Source: Maribacter forsetii DSM 18668 (GTDB taxonomy: Bacteria; Bacteroidota; Bacteroidia; Flavobacteriales; Flavobacteriaceae). From it: a stretch of DNA of 64,000 nucleotides. The position numbers and the translations under genes were made by a program. Shown here one piece after another: positions 52,472 through 61,032 of the stretch (positions are counted from its first letter, which is position 1; every line of letters begins with the position of its first letter). The DNA lies in NCBI RefSeq assembly GCF_000744105.1, contig NZ_JQLH01000001.1:868001-932000 (forward strand), given 5' to 3'. The notes beneath the pieces are model-generated. The model was not told the DNA's origin. It ran no database searches and saw only the letters and a list, made by a program, of their open reading frames with translations.

Positions 52472-53707
52472 TTAAGAAACTGCTTTCAGTTTTTTAATGG
52501 TATCATAAGATAGCATTTCTTCGGCGTAAGGTTTTGTAACCTTAAAGTTCGTTTCTCCAGAACTAGGCATTTCAAACATGGCATCTGTAAAAATAGCTTC
52601 GCACAATGAACGTAGACCTCTGGCTCCAAGTTTGTATTCTATGGCTTTTTCTACAATATAGTCCAATGCTTGATCTGTAATGGTAAACGTTATATCGTCC
52701 ATCGCAAACAATTTTTCGTATTGTTTGATAATTGCATTTTTTGGTTCCGTTAAAATTGCCCTTAGGGTTTTCTTGTCTAACGGATTCATGTGCGTAAGTA
52801 CCGGAAGTCTACCAATAATTTCTGGTATAAGACCAAAATCTTTTAAATCTTTTGGGATGATGTATTGTAATAAATTATCATCATCTAAAGTGCTGTCAGA
52901 TTTTGAAGCGCTATAACCTACCGCTTGCATATTTAATCTTTTGGTAATGGCGCGTTCTATACCATCAAACGCTCCACCTGCAATAAATAAAATATTTTCT
53001 GTATTTACTTCAATGAATTTTTGGTCGGGGTGTTTTCTGCCTCCCTTTGGCGGTACATTTACGGTTGTTCCTTCTAACAACTTCAATAAACCTTGTTGAA
53101 CTCCTTCCCCAGAAACATCTCTTGTTATAGAAGGGTTATCGCTTTTGCGAGCAATTTTATCAATTTCATCAATAAAAACGATACCTCTTTCTGCTTTTTC
53201 AAGATTGTAATCTGCCGCTTGTAAAAGGCGGGTTAAAATACTTTCTACATCTTCACCAACATAACCAGCTTCTGTCAATACAGTTGCATCAACGATTGCC
53301 AATGGTACATTAAGTAACTTGGCAATGGTTTTTGCCATTAAGGTCTTACCTGTACCGGTTTGCCCTACCATTACAATGTTACTTTTTTGAATTTCTATAT
53401 CATCTTCTTGTGAAGATGGTTGTAGTAATCTTTTATAGTGATTGTAAACTGCAACGGACATTACCTTTTTGGTACGCTCTTGTCCAATAATGAAAGTGTC
53501 TAAAAATTCCTTGATTTCTTGAGGCTTCTTTAGAACAAGTTCAGAAGAAAGATCATTGGTCTTTGTCTGTTTTGACTCTTCTGCAACAATGCCATGAGCT
53601 TGTTCAATACAACGGTCGCATATATGTGCGTCGAGACCGGCAATCAACAAATTTGTTTCAGGCTTTTTTCTACCGCAAAATGAACATTCTAAATTTTCCT
53701 TTGCCAT
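52472..53707 (-). CDS. clpX: ATP-dependent Clp protease unfoldase subunit ClpX
   Basis: A 411-residue AAA+ unfoldase. The N-terminal zinc-binding domain has C8, C11, C30 and C33 (CSFCGRKK, CDRC). Walker A is GQTGTGKT (115-122), Walker B IVFIDEIDK, and sensor regions and an arginine finger segment follow. The loop that docks on ClpP reads AVGYSA, i.e. VGY in place of the IGF of E. coli. It delivers substrates to ClpP, whose gene is 87 bases upstream on the same strand, with tig further up, the usual tig-clpP-clpX order. Confidence 0.97.
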   Translation of the reverse strand: MAKENLECSFCGRKKPETNLLIAGLDAHICDRCIEQAHGIVAEESKQTKTNDLSSELVLKKPQEIKEFLDTFIIGQERTKKVMSVAVYNHYKRLLQPSSQEDDIEIQKSNIVMVGQTGTGKTLMAKTIAKLLNVPLAIVDATVLTEAGYVGEDVESILTRLLQAADYNLEKAERGIVFIDEIDKIARKSDNPSITRDVSGEGVQQGLLKLLEGTTVNVPPKGGRKHPDQKFIEVNTENILFIAGGAFDGIERAITKRLNMQAVGYSASKSDSTLDDDNLLQYIIPKDLKDFGLIPEIIGRLPVLTHMNPLDKKTLRAILTEPKNAIIKQYEKLFAMDDITFTITDQALDYIVEKAIEYKLGARGLRSLCEAIFTDAMFEMPSSGETNFKVTKPYAEEMLSYDTIKKLKAVS

Positions 53708-53794
53708 TATCTATCTTCTCTATTCTATTCCTTAACGATCAAAAATCGTTTTTGGTTTAAAAATCATTAATTTATTTGATTCAATTGGTCGAAA

Positions 53795-54475
53795 TTATTT
53801 CTTCTCCCTTACCAATATTTCATCAATCATACCGTATTTAAGAGCTTCATCAGCTTTCATCCAGTAATCACGGTCACTATCATCACGTACTTTTTCAATA
53901 TCAGTGCCCGAGTGTTCAGCAATGATTTGATATAGTTCGTCTTTCAATTTCAATATCTCTCTAGCGGTAATTTCAATATCACTAGCTTGACCTTGTGCAC
54001 CTCCAAGTGGTTGGTGAATCATAACACGAGAGTGTTGTAAACCACTACGTTTTCCTTTTTCACCTGCACATAAAAGAACAGCGCCCATTGAAGCTGCCAT
54101 ACCTGTACAGATAGTGGCAACATCAGGAGTGATAAACTGCATAGTATCATAAATACCTAAACCAGCATATACGCTACCACCTGGTGAGTTAATGTAAATT
54201 TGGATATCTTTCTTAGCGTCAACACTTGCTAAAAACAATAATTGTGCTTGTATAATATTAGCTACTTGGTCGTTAATACCAGTACCCATAAAAATAATGC
54301 GATCCATCATTAAACGCGAATAAACATCCATAGCAACAATGTTCATAGAACGCTCTTCTATAATGTTTGGCGTCATGTTCGTTGGGTACATGCTGCTCAT
54401 GATAGAATCGTAATATGTGCTACTAATACCTTGGTCGTTTATAGCGAAATTCTTGAATTCTTTTCCGTAATCCAT
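53795..54475 (-). CDS. clpP: ATP-dependent Clp protease proteolytic subunit ClpP
   Basis: A 226-residue serine protease subunit. The catalytic triad fits E. coli spacing: S129 in GMAASMGAVLL, H154 in VMIHQPLGG, and D203 in DDSDRDYWM. INSPGGSVYAGLGIYDTMQ is also conserved. The N-terminal ~40 residues precede the ER(S)MNIVAMDVYSRL segment and probably include a processed propeptide. It forms tetradecameric chambers with ClpX. A hairpin terminator lies between tig and clpP, so clpP may have its own promoter. Confidence 0.97.
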   Translation of the reverse strand: MDYGKEFKNFAINDQGISSTYYDSIMSSMYPTNMTPNIIEERSMNIVAMDVYSRLMMDRIIFMGTGINDQVANIIQAQLLFLASVDAKKDIQIYINSPGGSVYAGLGIYDTMQFITPDVATICTGMAASMGAVLLCAGEKGKRSGLQHSRVMIHQPLGGAQGQASDIEITAREILKLKDELYQIIAEHSGTDIEKVRDDSDRDYWMKADEALKYGMIDEILVREKK

Positions 54476-54500
54476 AAATTGTATGTCTATATTTTAGAGT

Positions 54501-54534
54501 AAAAAAAGGTGCCGAAAATTTCATTTCCGGCACC
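54501..54534 (-). terminator. Terminator between tig and clpP
   Basis: On the minus strand a stem of GGTGCCG...CGGCACC with further A-T pairs (54508-54534) is followed by a run of seven T. It could end the tig transcript or lower read-through into clpP. Confidence 0.8.
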
Positions 54535-54563
54535 GTAAAGATACTTAATTTATTGTTTGGAAT

Positions 54564-55886
54564 TTATCCATAAACTTCTTTCACGAAATTTTCATAGGTA
54601 ACTTCCTTTGTCTTAAGATTCGCTTTTTCTTTGTAAAGATTCAATAGTTTCTGACTCATCAATTGTTCTGATAGTCTTTTTACTTCATCTTGGTTGCCAA
54701 GAACTCTTGCAGCAATAGAATCTAATTCTTCTTCTTTAGGATCTAATTGACCAAATTGTGCCATTTGAGAACGAATAAATCCTTTAGAGAATCCTTTCAA
54801 TTCATCAAACTGAACTTGTAGTTCATTATCCTTTATTATTTTTCCTTCAATAAGTTGGTAACGTAAGCCTTTTTCAGATTTAGCATATTCTTCAACAGCT
54901 TGTTCCTCAGATAATGGCTCTTCACCAGTCATTTGAATCCATTTTGTCAAGAAACCAGTTGGTAATTCAAATTTTGTATTGTCAATAAAATATTCGGTAA
55001 CATCGTTCAATAACTTTTGATCCGATTGTTGCTCAAATTGTTTTTCAGAATCCTCTTTGATGCGCTCTTTTAATTCCTTTTCGGTCTTAACGCTGTCTGG
55101 GCCAAAAAGTTTATCAAATAATTCTTGATTTAATTCAGCAGCTTCTCTTTCGTTAATTTCAGAAATGGTGAAAGTAACTTCAGTATCCAATGCCTCAGCT
55201 TTCTGTTTATCAATGCCTAAAGCGCTTGATAACATATGATCTTCATTGAAAAGACCCTTTGTTTTCAATGTAACAACATCACCAACTTTTTTGCCTTTTA
55301 AAGCGTCTAAAGCTTTTTTGCTCTTCAATTTGTCAGTCTCAATCAATGTTTTGTTGTCGATTTCTTCTGCTACATTAGCGAAAGTTCCACTTACTTCATC
55401 ATTCTTGCTAACAACATCTTTGCTTACAAGTTTACCGTATTGCTTTTGAATACGTTCAACTTGCTCGTCGATCATTTTCTTGTCGGCAACAATTTTATAT
55501 TGAGTGATCGCTTTTTTGGTTTTCAAAGAAACTTCAAAATCAGGAGCTAATCCTAATTCAAATTCAAAAGCCAATTCATCTTGGTCCCAATCAAAATTGT
55601 CTTGTTGTTTTGGTAAAGGATTACCTAAAACGTCTAACTTTTCTTCTGTTAGGTATTTGTTGAGATTGTCTTGCAACAATTTATTTACTTCATCTACCAA
55701 TACGGCTTTACCATACTGCTTTTTAATAAGACCCATAGGAACTTGGCCTTTTCTAAAACCAGGAATATTAGCTTGCTTCTTATAATCCTTTAAAATGGTG
55801 TCAACCTTATCTTGGTAATCTTCTTTTGTGATAGCAACTTTAACTACTGCATTTAAATCGTCTATCTGCTCTTTCGTAATATTCAT
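54564..55886 (-). CDS. tig: Trigger factor
   Basis: A 440-residue ribosome-associated chaperone. The N-terminal ribosome-binding domain has the signature IPGFRKGQVP (F-R-K) at about residues 40-50. The central FKBP-like region is weakly conserved (DKLKSKKALDALKGKKVGD), and the C-terminal arms are helical and charged. The length is typical. It binds nascent chains and heads the tig-clpP-clpX gene set. A strong promoter lies 35 bases upstream. In Bacteroidota the peptidyl-prolyl isomerase domain is often divergent, as here. Confidence 0.94.
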   Translation of the reverse strand: MNITKEQIDDLNAVVKVAITKEDYQDKVDTILKDYKKQANIPGFRKGQVPMGLIKKQYGKAVLVDEVNKLLQDNLNKYLTEEKLDVLGNPLPKQQDNFDWDQDELAFEFELGLAPDFEVSLKTKKAITQYKIVADKKMIDEQVERIQKQYGKLVSKDVVSKNDEVSGTFANVAEEIDNKTLIETDKLKSKKALDALKGKKVGDVVTLKTKGLFNEDHMLSSALGIDKQKAEALDTEVTFTISEINEREAAELNQELFDKLFGPDSVKTEKELKERIKEDSEKQFEQQSDQKLLNDVTEYFIDNTKFELPTGFLTKWIQMTGEEPLSEEQAVEEYAKSEKGLRYQLIEGKIIKDNELQVQFDELKGFSKGFIRSQMAQFGQLDPKEEELDSIAARVLGNQDEVKRLSEQLMSQKLLNLYKEKANLKTKEVTYENFVKEVYG

Positions 55887-55921
55887 TCCTTAATATCTAT
55901 TTGCATGTGTAAAATGGGATG

Positions 55922-55952
55922 CAAAAATACTACATTTTGCAAAGTCAACCAA
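55922..55952 (-). promoter_or_regulatory. Bacteroidota-type promoter of tig
   Basis: On the minus strand TTG (55950-55952) is followed after exactly 20 bases by TATTTTTG (55922-55929), a full consensus match. The tig ATG is 35 bases downstream. Confidence 0.75.
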
Positions 55953-55986
55953 TTTTTTAAAGTATTGAATTTCAAATCACAAGCAA

Positions 55987-56334
55987 CTATGACTTGTCAT
56001 CTTTTAACAGTGTAAAAAAGATTGATTGTAAAAATGATAGCAAGAGACTAAAAATCAATGCCCACCAAATATTTCCAACCGCAAATCCGTCAATAAGTTT
56101 ATCCGCCAATAAAATAATTATTGCATTAATGATCAACAGGAAAAGACCAAAGGTAATAACGGTTACCGGTAGCGTTAAAATCACTAAAATAGGTTTCACT
56201 AGTAGGTTTAAAATGCTTAAAACAACTGCTACGATTACTGCGGTAATAAAACTGTCTACAGATACATTGGGTAATACATTGGCTAGAATTACAACAGCAA
56301 CTGCACTTAATAGAATTCTTAAAATTAGTTTCAT
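55987..56334 (-). CDS. Small four-helix membrane protein (phage holin 4_2/YvlD-like family)
   Basis: A 115-residue protein with four membrane helices (about residues 3-20, 30-50, 55-80 and 88-108). It matches the family named after a phage holin, which is in fact widespread in bacterial chromosomes: VKPILVILTLPVTVITFGLFLLIINA is the conserved segment (given here only as a landmark at residues ~48-73). No phage genes are nearby, so a lysis role is unlikely. It lies 26 bases after the esterase gene in the same operon. Function unknown. Confidence 0.85.
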   Translation of the reverse strand: MKLILRILLSAVAVVILANVLPNVSVDSFITAVIVAVVLSILNLLVKPILVILTLPVTVITFGLFLLIINAIIILLADKLIDGFAVGNIWWALIFSLLLSFLQSIFFTLLKDDKS

Positions 56335-56360
56335 GGCTTATGGTATTATACGATTATAGT

Positions 56361-57137
56361 TTATTCTTGGTTTAAAAAGGTAATTGATTTTTCAAAGAAC
56401 TGTTTAGGGTTTTCTGCATGTAACCAGTGCCCTGCATTATCAATAGTTTCAACTGTAGCTTTAGGGAAATGACGTTGTATGATATCAAAATCATTGTTGG
56501 TTACATATTCAGATTTATCGCCTCTTAGAAATAGGGTCTGACCATTAAAACTGTCTGAGCTATTGATATTGTCACCAATTTCTTCCATCTTATCGCTCAA
56601 TACTTCTAAATTAAATTTAAAGCAAAGCTTTTTGTCATCGTTTCTTTGTAGGTTTTTCAATAAAAATTGTCTGATCCCTGGGTTAGATAGATGTTTCTTT
56701 AATTGTTCGTCGGCATCTTTTCTAGATTTTAAATTGGTGGTGTCAATGGCATTTAAACCATCAATGATTTCTTGGTGATGTGGTGGGTAATATTTTGGGG
56801 CTATGTCCGCTATAATTAATTTATTGACCCGTTCAGGGTAAGTGCATGCGAATTGCATGGCGGTTTTGCCTCCCATGGAATGACCTATTAATGCAGTATT
56901 TTCTATATCGTGTGCATCTAGATAATTTAGAAAATCATCAGCAAGTATGTCATAGTTGAAATCTGGCGAATGAAAACTTTTACCATGATTTCTTTGGTCA
57001 ATGAGGTGAACACAGAATCCGTTTTCTGCGTATTGTGCACCTAGCGTTTTCCAATTGTCAAGCATGCCCAGAAATCCGTGTAGAATGCATAAAGGCTTAC
57101 CTTCTCCTAAAATTACCGAATGTAATAGCTGTTTCAT
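56361..57137 (-). CDS. Alpha/beta-fold hydrolase (YbfF-type esterase)
   Basis: A 258-residue hydrolase with oxyanion-hole motif LHGFLG near residue 20, nucleophile elbow GHSMGG (Ser at about residue 91), an aspartate in FLRGDKSEYV and histidine in DNAGHWLHAENP near the C-terminus. The HGFLGMLDNW and RNHGKSFHS motifs are typical of YbfF/ABHD11-like esterases. It begins 4 bases inside the end of pdxJ and precedes the small membrane protein gene, forming one operon. The substrate is unknown; short acyl esters or acyl-CoA are plausible. Confidence 0.92.
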   Translation of the reverse strand: MKQLLHSVILGEGKPLCILHGFLGMLDNWKTLGAQYAENGFCVHLIDQRNHGKSFHSPDFNYDILADDFLNYLDAHDIENTALIGHSMGGKTAMQFACTYPERVNKLIIADIAPKYYPPHHQEIIDGLNAIDTTNLKSRKDADEQLKKHLSNPGIRQFLLKNLQRNDDKKLCFKFNLEVLSDKMEEIGDNINSSDSFNGQTLFLRGDKSEYVTNNDFDIIQRHFPKATVETIDNAGHWLHAENPKQFFEKSITFLNQE

Positions 57138-57847
57138 TTTAATCTATGTAAATACATGTTCACCACATTGTCCAGTCCTAAGTATAATGCTTCACTAATA
57201 AGTGCATGACCAATAGATACTTCTAGTAAGTTAGGGATATTTTTAGCGAAATATTCAATGTTGTCCAAACTTAGATCATGACCGGCATTAATTCCAATTT
57301 CTAATTCGTTGGCACGTTTGGCAGCTTCAATGAATGGTCTTATAGCTTCTTCTTTATTTTTTTCGTAGTCCGTAGCGTAACTTTCAGTGTATAATTCTAT
57401 TCTATCTGTACCAACCGCTTTTGCACCCTCGATCATTTTTGGATTGGGGTCAACAAATATTGAAGTACGGATGCCGGCTTCTTTGAAGGTTTTGATGACA
57501 TCGGTTAAGAATTCTTTGTGCTTTATAGTATCCCAGCCTGCGTTTGATGTGATGGCATCTACAGCATCTGGTACCAGTGTAACTTGTTCTGGTTTCACTT
57601 CTAGAACCAATTCAATAAATTTTGGAACCGGATTACCTTCAATATTAAATTCTGTATTTACCGTGTTTTTTAAATCTCTCGCATCCTGGTATCTAATATG
57701 ACGTTCATCTGGTCTAGGGTGAATAGTGATTCCTTGCGCTCCAAAACTTTCTAAATCTTTAGAAACCTTAAGTAAATCTGGAACATTGCCGCCACGGGCA
57801 TTTCTAAGAGTTGCAATTTTGTTTACGTTAACGCTAAGTTTTGTCAT
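57134..57847 (-). CDS. pdxJ: Pyridoxine 5'-phosphate synthase
   Basis: A 237-residue TIM-barrel enzyme that condenses 1-deoxyxylulose 5-phosphate with 3-amino-1-hydroxyacetone 1-phosphate to make pyridoxine 5'-phosphate. Motifs are VNVNKIATLRNARGG, GITIHPRPDERHI, FNIEGNP, VTLVPD, IELYTESYA and GINAGHDLSLDN, ending VSIGHALISEAL. All match PdxJ over full length. It leads a three-gene minus-strand operon with the esterase (4-base overlap) and a small membrane protein. pdxA is not in the window. Confidence 0.97.
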   Translation of the reverse strand: MTKLSVNVNKIATLRNARGGNVPDLLKVSKDLESFGAQGITIHPRPDERHIRYQDARDLKNTVNTEFNIEGNPVPKFIELVLEVKPEQVTLVPDAVDAITSNAGWDTIKHKEFLTDVIKTFKEAGIRTSIFVDPNPKMIEGAKAVGTDRIELYTESYATDYEKNKEEAIRPFIEAAKRANELEIGINAGHDLSLDNIEYFAKNIPNLLEVSIGHALISEALYLGLDNVVNMYLHRLK

Positions 57848-57874
57848 TATGTCTTATTTACCTTTTAGGAGCAT

Positions 57875-57882
57875 CAAAAATA
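57875..57882 (-). promoter_or_regulatory. Putative -7 element of the pdxJ operon
   Basis: Reads TATTTTTG on the minus strand, 27 bases before the pdxJ ATG. No TTG is found at the usual spacing upstream. Confidence 0.45.
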
Positions 57883-57939
57883 CAAATAAGGCACGCCTTT
57901 TGATATTATTAATTGTTATTTTGCGTTATATAAAGGTCT

Positions 57940-58596
57940 ATGAATATTCAAGAACATATCATTACGAGCTTACCGGTATTCGATATCAACGATACTGCTG
58001 AAAAAGTATTAGCGTTTTTTCATGATACCACCTATTCCCATATTGCTATTTTGGAGGATGGAAGGTTTTTAGGGCTTTTCTCTGAAATAGATGCTGACGG
58101 ATTGCTACCGGAGTCTAAAATTGAGGAGTTTAGATACGAACTTCAAAGTTTTTTTGCTCGTAGAGATACCAATTGGCTAGATGTGTTGGAAGTTTTTGCT
58201 AGAAATGAAGCTAATTTAATTCCGGTTCTTAATGAAAAAGAAGAAGTTACGGGTTACTATTGTTTAACCGATGTTGTTGCGGAATTTATTGACACGCCGT
58301 TTTTTACCGATCCAGGTAGTATTTTGGTCGTAGCAAAAGGTGTTAAGGATTATTCATTTAGTGAGATTTCGCAGATAGTGGAAAGTAATAATGCCAAACT
58401 TTTTGGTGGTTTTATTACCGATACCCAAAATGATGTAATTCAGGTGACCTTAAAAATTACAGCAAATAACTATAATAAGGTAGTGCAGACTTTTAGACGT
58501 TACAATTACCATATTATATTTGGTAACAGCGATGACCAATTTTTAGAAGACCTAAAAAACAGATCAGATTATTTAGATAAATATCTTAATGTATAA
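57940..58596 (+). CDS. CBS-domain protein with ACT-like tail
   Basis: A 218-residue protein with a CBS pair (about residues 1-122: HDTTYSHIAILEDGRFLGLFS and NEANLIPVLNEKEEVTGYYCL) and a C-terminal ~90-residue segment (SILVVAKGVKDYSFSEISQIV, LKITANNYNKVVQTFRRYNY) that looks like an ACT-type regulatory fold. CBS domains bind adenine nucleotides and ACT domains bind amino acids or similar ligands, so a sensor of energy state is plausible. It starts the cluster nadK, DUF6089, uppS, bamA. The nadK gene begins at or just after its stop codon. Confidence 0.87.
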   Translation: MNIQEHIITSLPVFDINDTAEKVLAFFHDTTYSHIAILEDGRFLGLFSEIDADGLLPESKIEEFRYELQSFFARRDTNWLDVLEVFARNEANLIPVLNEKEEVTGYYCLTDVVAEFIDTPFFTDPGSILVVAKGVKDYSFSEISQIVESNNAKLFGGFITDTQNDVIQVTLKITANNYNKVVQTFRRYNYHIIFGNSDDQFLEDLKNRSDYLDKYLNV

Positions 58597-58597
58597 T

Positions 58598-59479
58598 ATG
58601 AAAGTAGCTGTTTACGGTCAAACTTATCAAGATAATGCCATTGAATACCTCATTGAACTGTTAGATGAGTTGCAAACGGTATCTGCAGAAGTTCATATTG
58701 AAAAAGATTTTTACGAATTATATAGATCTAAAGGTAATAGTCAAACCTTTTCCGTTTTTACAATGGAAGAAGGGTTAAATGCTTCTTTTGATATGTTTGT
58801 TAGTTTTGGTGGCGATGGTACCATATTAAGGGCAACAACTTTTGTGAAAGACCTTGGTATTCCTATTGTGGGTGTTAATACCGGTAGGTTAGGATTTCTT
58901 TCAACCTTTAAAAAAGAAGATGTTAGAAAAGTAGTTCAAGAATTCAAGCAAGGTGCATATACTGTAGTGGAGCGTAGTTTGGTGCAATTGAATACGGAAA
59001 AATTGGATGCCGAGTTTGGGGACTTAAATTTTGCATTGAATGAAATTACCGTGAGTAGAAAAGAAACTACTTCTATGATTACGGTAGAGACATATTTAAA
59101 TAACGAATACTTAACATCATATTGGGCAGATGGATTAATTATTTCAACTCCAACTGGATCTACTGGGTATTCCTTAAGTTGTGGAGGTCCTGTAATTGTG
59201 CCTACTGCTAAATCATTGGTGCTGACCCCAATTGCCCCTCATAACTTAAATGCGAGACCACTGGTTATTTCCGATGATACTGTAATTCGTTTGAAAGTGT
59301 CTGGTAGAGAAGAAAACCACTTGGTTTCTTTAGATTCTAGAATTGCATCATTAGAAAATGGAGAGGAGATAACTATAAGTAAGGCGCCTTATACCATTAA
59401 AATGATAGAATATACTTCAGAAAGTTTTTTAAAGACCTTAAGAAATAAGCTTCTTTGGGGTGAGGATAGGCGAAATTGA
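58598..59479 (+). CDS. nadK: NAD kinase
   Basis: A 293-residue enzyme phosphorylating NAD to NADP. The family motifs are present: GGDGT in VSFGGDGTILRA (~70), NTGRLGFLSTF, NEITVSRKE and the STPTGSTGYSLSCGGP segment that forms the second active-site loop. The start at 58598 (MKVAVYGQ) was preferred because homologues begin this way and it lies just after the CBS stop; a further in-frame ATG at 58589 would overlap the CBS gene by 8 bases. Either way the genes are coupled. Confidence 0.96.
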   Translation: MKVAVYGQTYQDNAIEYLIELLDELQTVSAEVHIEKDFYELYRSKGNSQTFSVFTMEEGLNASFDMFVSFGGDGTILRATTFVKDLGIPIVGVNTGRLGFLSTFKKEDVRKVVQEFKQGAYTVVERSLVQLNTEKLDAEFGDLNFALNEITVSRKETTSMITVETYLNNEYLTSYWADGLIISTPTGSTGYSLSCGGPVIVPTAKSLVLTPIAPHNLNARPLVISDDTVIRLKVSGREENHLVSLDSRIASLENGEEITISKAPYTIKMIEYTSESFLKTLRNKLLWGEDRRN

Positions 59480-59592
59480 GCCAACATTTAAACAATAATT
59501 GTCCTTAATCACTGTTTATCTTTTGAGAACATTAAAATTATTGCATTTTCAGTTTTACATTAGATATCCGCAATAATTGTAAAATCTATTTT

Positions 59593-60279
59593 ATGCGTTA
59601 CATAACGTTATTAGTATTGCTTTTTTCACTGTCAGGTTTGCAAGCGCAGACGTATGAGGTGGGTATTTTTGCCGGTGGTGCCAATACAATTAGTGATGTT
59701 GGTAGAACAGATTATCTGTTGCCTTCCAATATTGCCTTTGGTGGTTTGTTTAAGTGGAACATTAGTAAGAGATATGCATGGCGTGGTAGTTTAACTTACG
59801 GTAAGTTTACCGCAGATGATAATAAATCTAGTTCTACGGCAAGGCAGCAGAGAGGTTATGTTATAGATAATTCAATCTTTGAAGGTTCTGTGGGCTTGGA
59901 ATTTAACTTCGTAGAATATAATTTACATAAACTTGGTCCGGCATTTACGCCCTATTTATATACAGGTCTTACCTATTTTAGGTATGATTATCAGTATTTT
60001 AATGGTGGTGTTCTACAAGATATAAATCAAAAAGAAGGAAGTTTTGCAGTGCCAATGACTGTTGGTTTTAAGTATCGTATCAATCAGTTTCTTATTTTTG
60101 GGGGCGAAATAGGGGCTAGGTATACTTTTACGGATAACTTAGATGGTAGTAATCCTGAAGGTTCTAACTTTGAAGAGTTCCAATTTGGTAATATATTTAG
60201 CGATGACTGGTATGTATTTTCCGGTCTAACCTTAACGTACACTTTTGGAAGAAAGCCTTGTATGGATTGTTTTGAGTAA
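59593..60279 (+). CDS. DUF6089 outer-membrane beta-barrel protein
   Basis: A 228-residue protein with a signal peptide (about residues 1-18, ending GLQAQ) and a small eight-stranded-barrel pattern: YEVGIFAGGANTISDVGRT, KWNISKRYAWRGSLTYG, FTPYLYTGLTYFRYDY, GFKYRINQFLIFGGEIGARYTFTDN. It ends KPCMDCFE with two cysteines. DUF6089 proteins are restricted to Bacteroidota and regularly precede uppS and bamA, suggesting a part in outer-membrane biogenesis. The uppS gene begins 8 bases later. Confidence 0.9.
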   Translation: MRYITLLVLLFSLSGLQAQTYEVGIFAGGANTISDVGRTDYLLPSNIAFGGLFKWNISKRYAWRGSLTYGKFTADDNKSSSTARQQRGYVIDNSIFEGSVGLEFNFVEYNLHKLGPAFTPYLYTGLTYFRYDYQYFNGGVLQDINQKEGSFAVPMTVGFKYRINQFLIFGGEIGARYTFTDNLDGSNPEGSNFEEFQFGNIFSDDWYVFSGLTLTYTFGRKPCMDCFE

Positions 60280-60287
60280 ATTTTAAG

Positions 60288-61028
60288 ATGAGTGATATAA
60301 ACGATATTGATAAACTGAATGTTCCAAAGCACCTTGCTATTATTATGGACGGTAATGGTAGGTGGGCTAAAGAACGCGGTAAACTAAGAGTTTTTGGTCA
60401 CGAACACGGTGTAAAAACTGTCAGAATTGTTGTTGAGCAATGTGTTCAATTGAAAGTTGAATACTTAACATTATATACTTTTTCTACGGAAAATTGGAAT
60501 AGACCTAAGATAGAAGTGCAGACACTTATGCGCTTATTGGTGTCTTCTTTAAAGAAAGAACTTAAAACTTTTAACAAAAATAACGTACGCCTAAATACTA
60601 TAGGTAACATAGATGCGCTTCCTGCTAAGGCATATAAAGAGTTGGTCGAAGTAATGGATCAAACAAAGCAAAACACAGGCATGACGTTAACTTTGGCTTT
60701 GAGCTATGGTGCTCGTGAGGAGTTGCAATCTATGGTGAAAGAGATAAGTACCAAAGTTAAAAATAATATAATTTCAATTGAAAACATTGACCAAGAAATT
60801 ATAAATAGCCATCTTTACACGCATGATTTGCCAGACGTAGACTTGCTAATCCGTACTAGTGGAGAACATCGGATCAGCAATTTTTTATTATGGCAAATAG
60901 CATATGCAGAGTTATATTTTATTGACGTATATTGGCCTGATTTTAGAGAGCATCACTTAGTTGAGGCCATAAAAAACTACCAGAACAGAGAACGAAGATT
61001 TGGAAAAACAAGCGAACAACTCACTTAA
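60288..61028 (+). CDS. uppS: Isoprenyl transferase (undecaprenyl diphosphate synthase)
   Basis: A 246-residue cis-prenyltransferase that makes the C55 lipid carrier of cell-wall and O-antigen assembly. The catalytic Asp is D21 in IIMDGNGRWAK. Also conserved are GHEHGVKTVR, YLTLYTFSTENWNRP, and the C-terminal LIRTSGEHRISNFLLWQIAYAEL region with the RxSN motif and Glu. The length is typical. The cluster uppS-bamA-ompH is common in Bacteroidota and many other bacteria. bamA starts 4 bases after its stop codon. Confidence 0.97.
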   Translation: MSDINDIDKLNVPKHLAIIMDGNGRWAKERGKLRVFGHEHGVKTVRIVVEQCVQLKVEYLTLYTFSTENWNRPKIEVQTLMRLLVSSLKKELKTFNKNNVRLNTIGNIDALPAKAYKELVEVMDQTKQNTGMTLTLALSYGAREELQSMVKEISTKVKNNIISIENIDQEIINSHLYTHDLPDVDLLIRTSGEHRISNFLLWQIAYAELYFIDVYWPDFREHHLVEAIKNYQNRERRFGKTSEQLT

Positions 61029-61032
61029 AGAT

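Noticed and set aside
55987..56334. Possible prophage remnant because of the holin family name
   Set aside because: The family is common in chromosomes, and neighbours are pdxJ, an esterase and tig; no phage structural, integrase or lysis genes are present.
55994..56359. A 121-codon plus-strand frame opposite the small membrane protein gene
   Set aside because: Low-complexity Lys/Ile/Thr composition typical of an antisense shadow; the minus frame has four clean membrane helices and family motifs.
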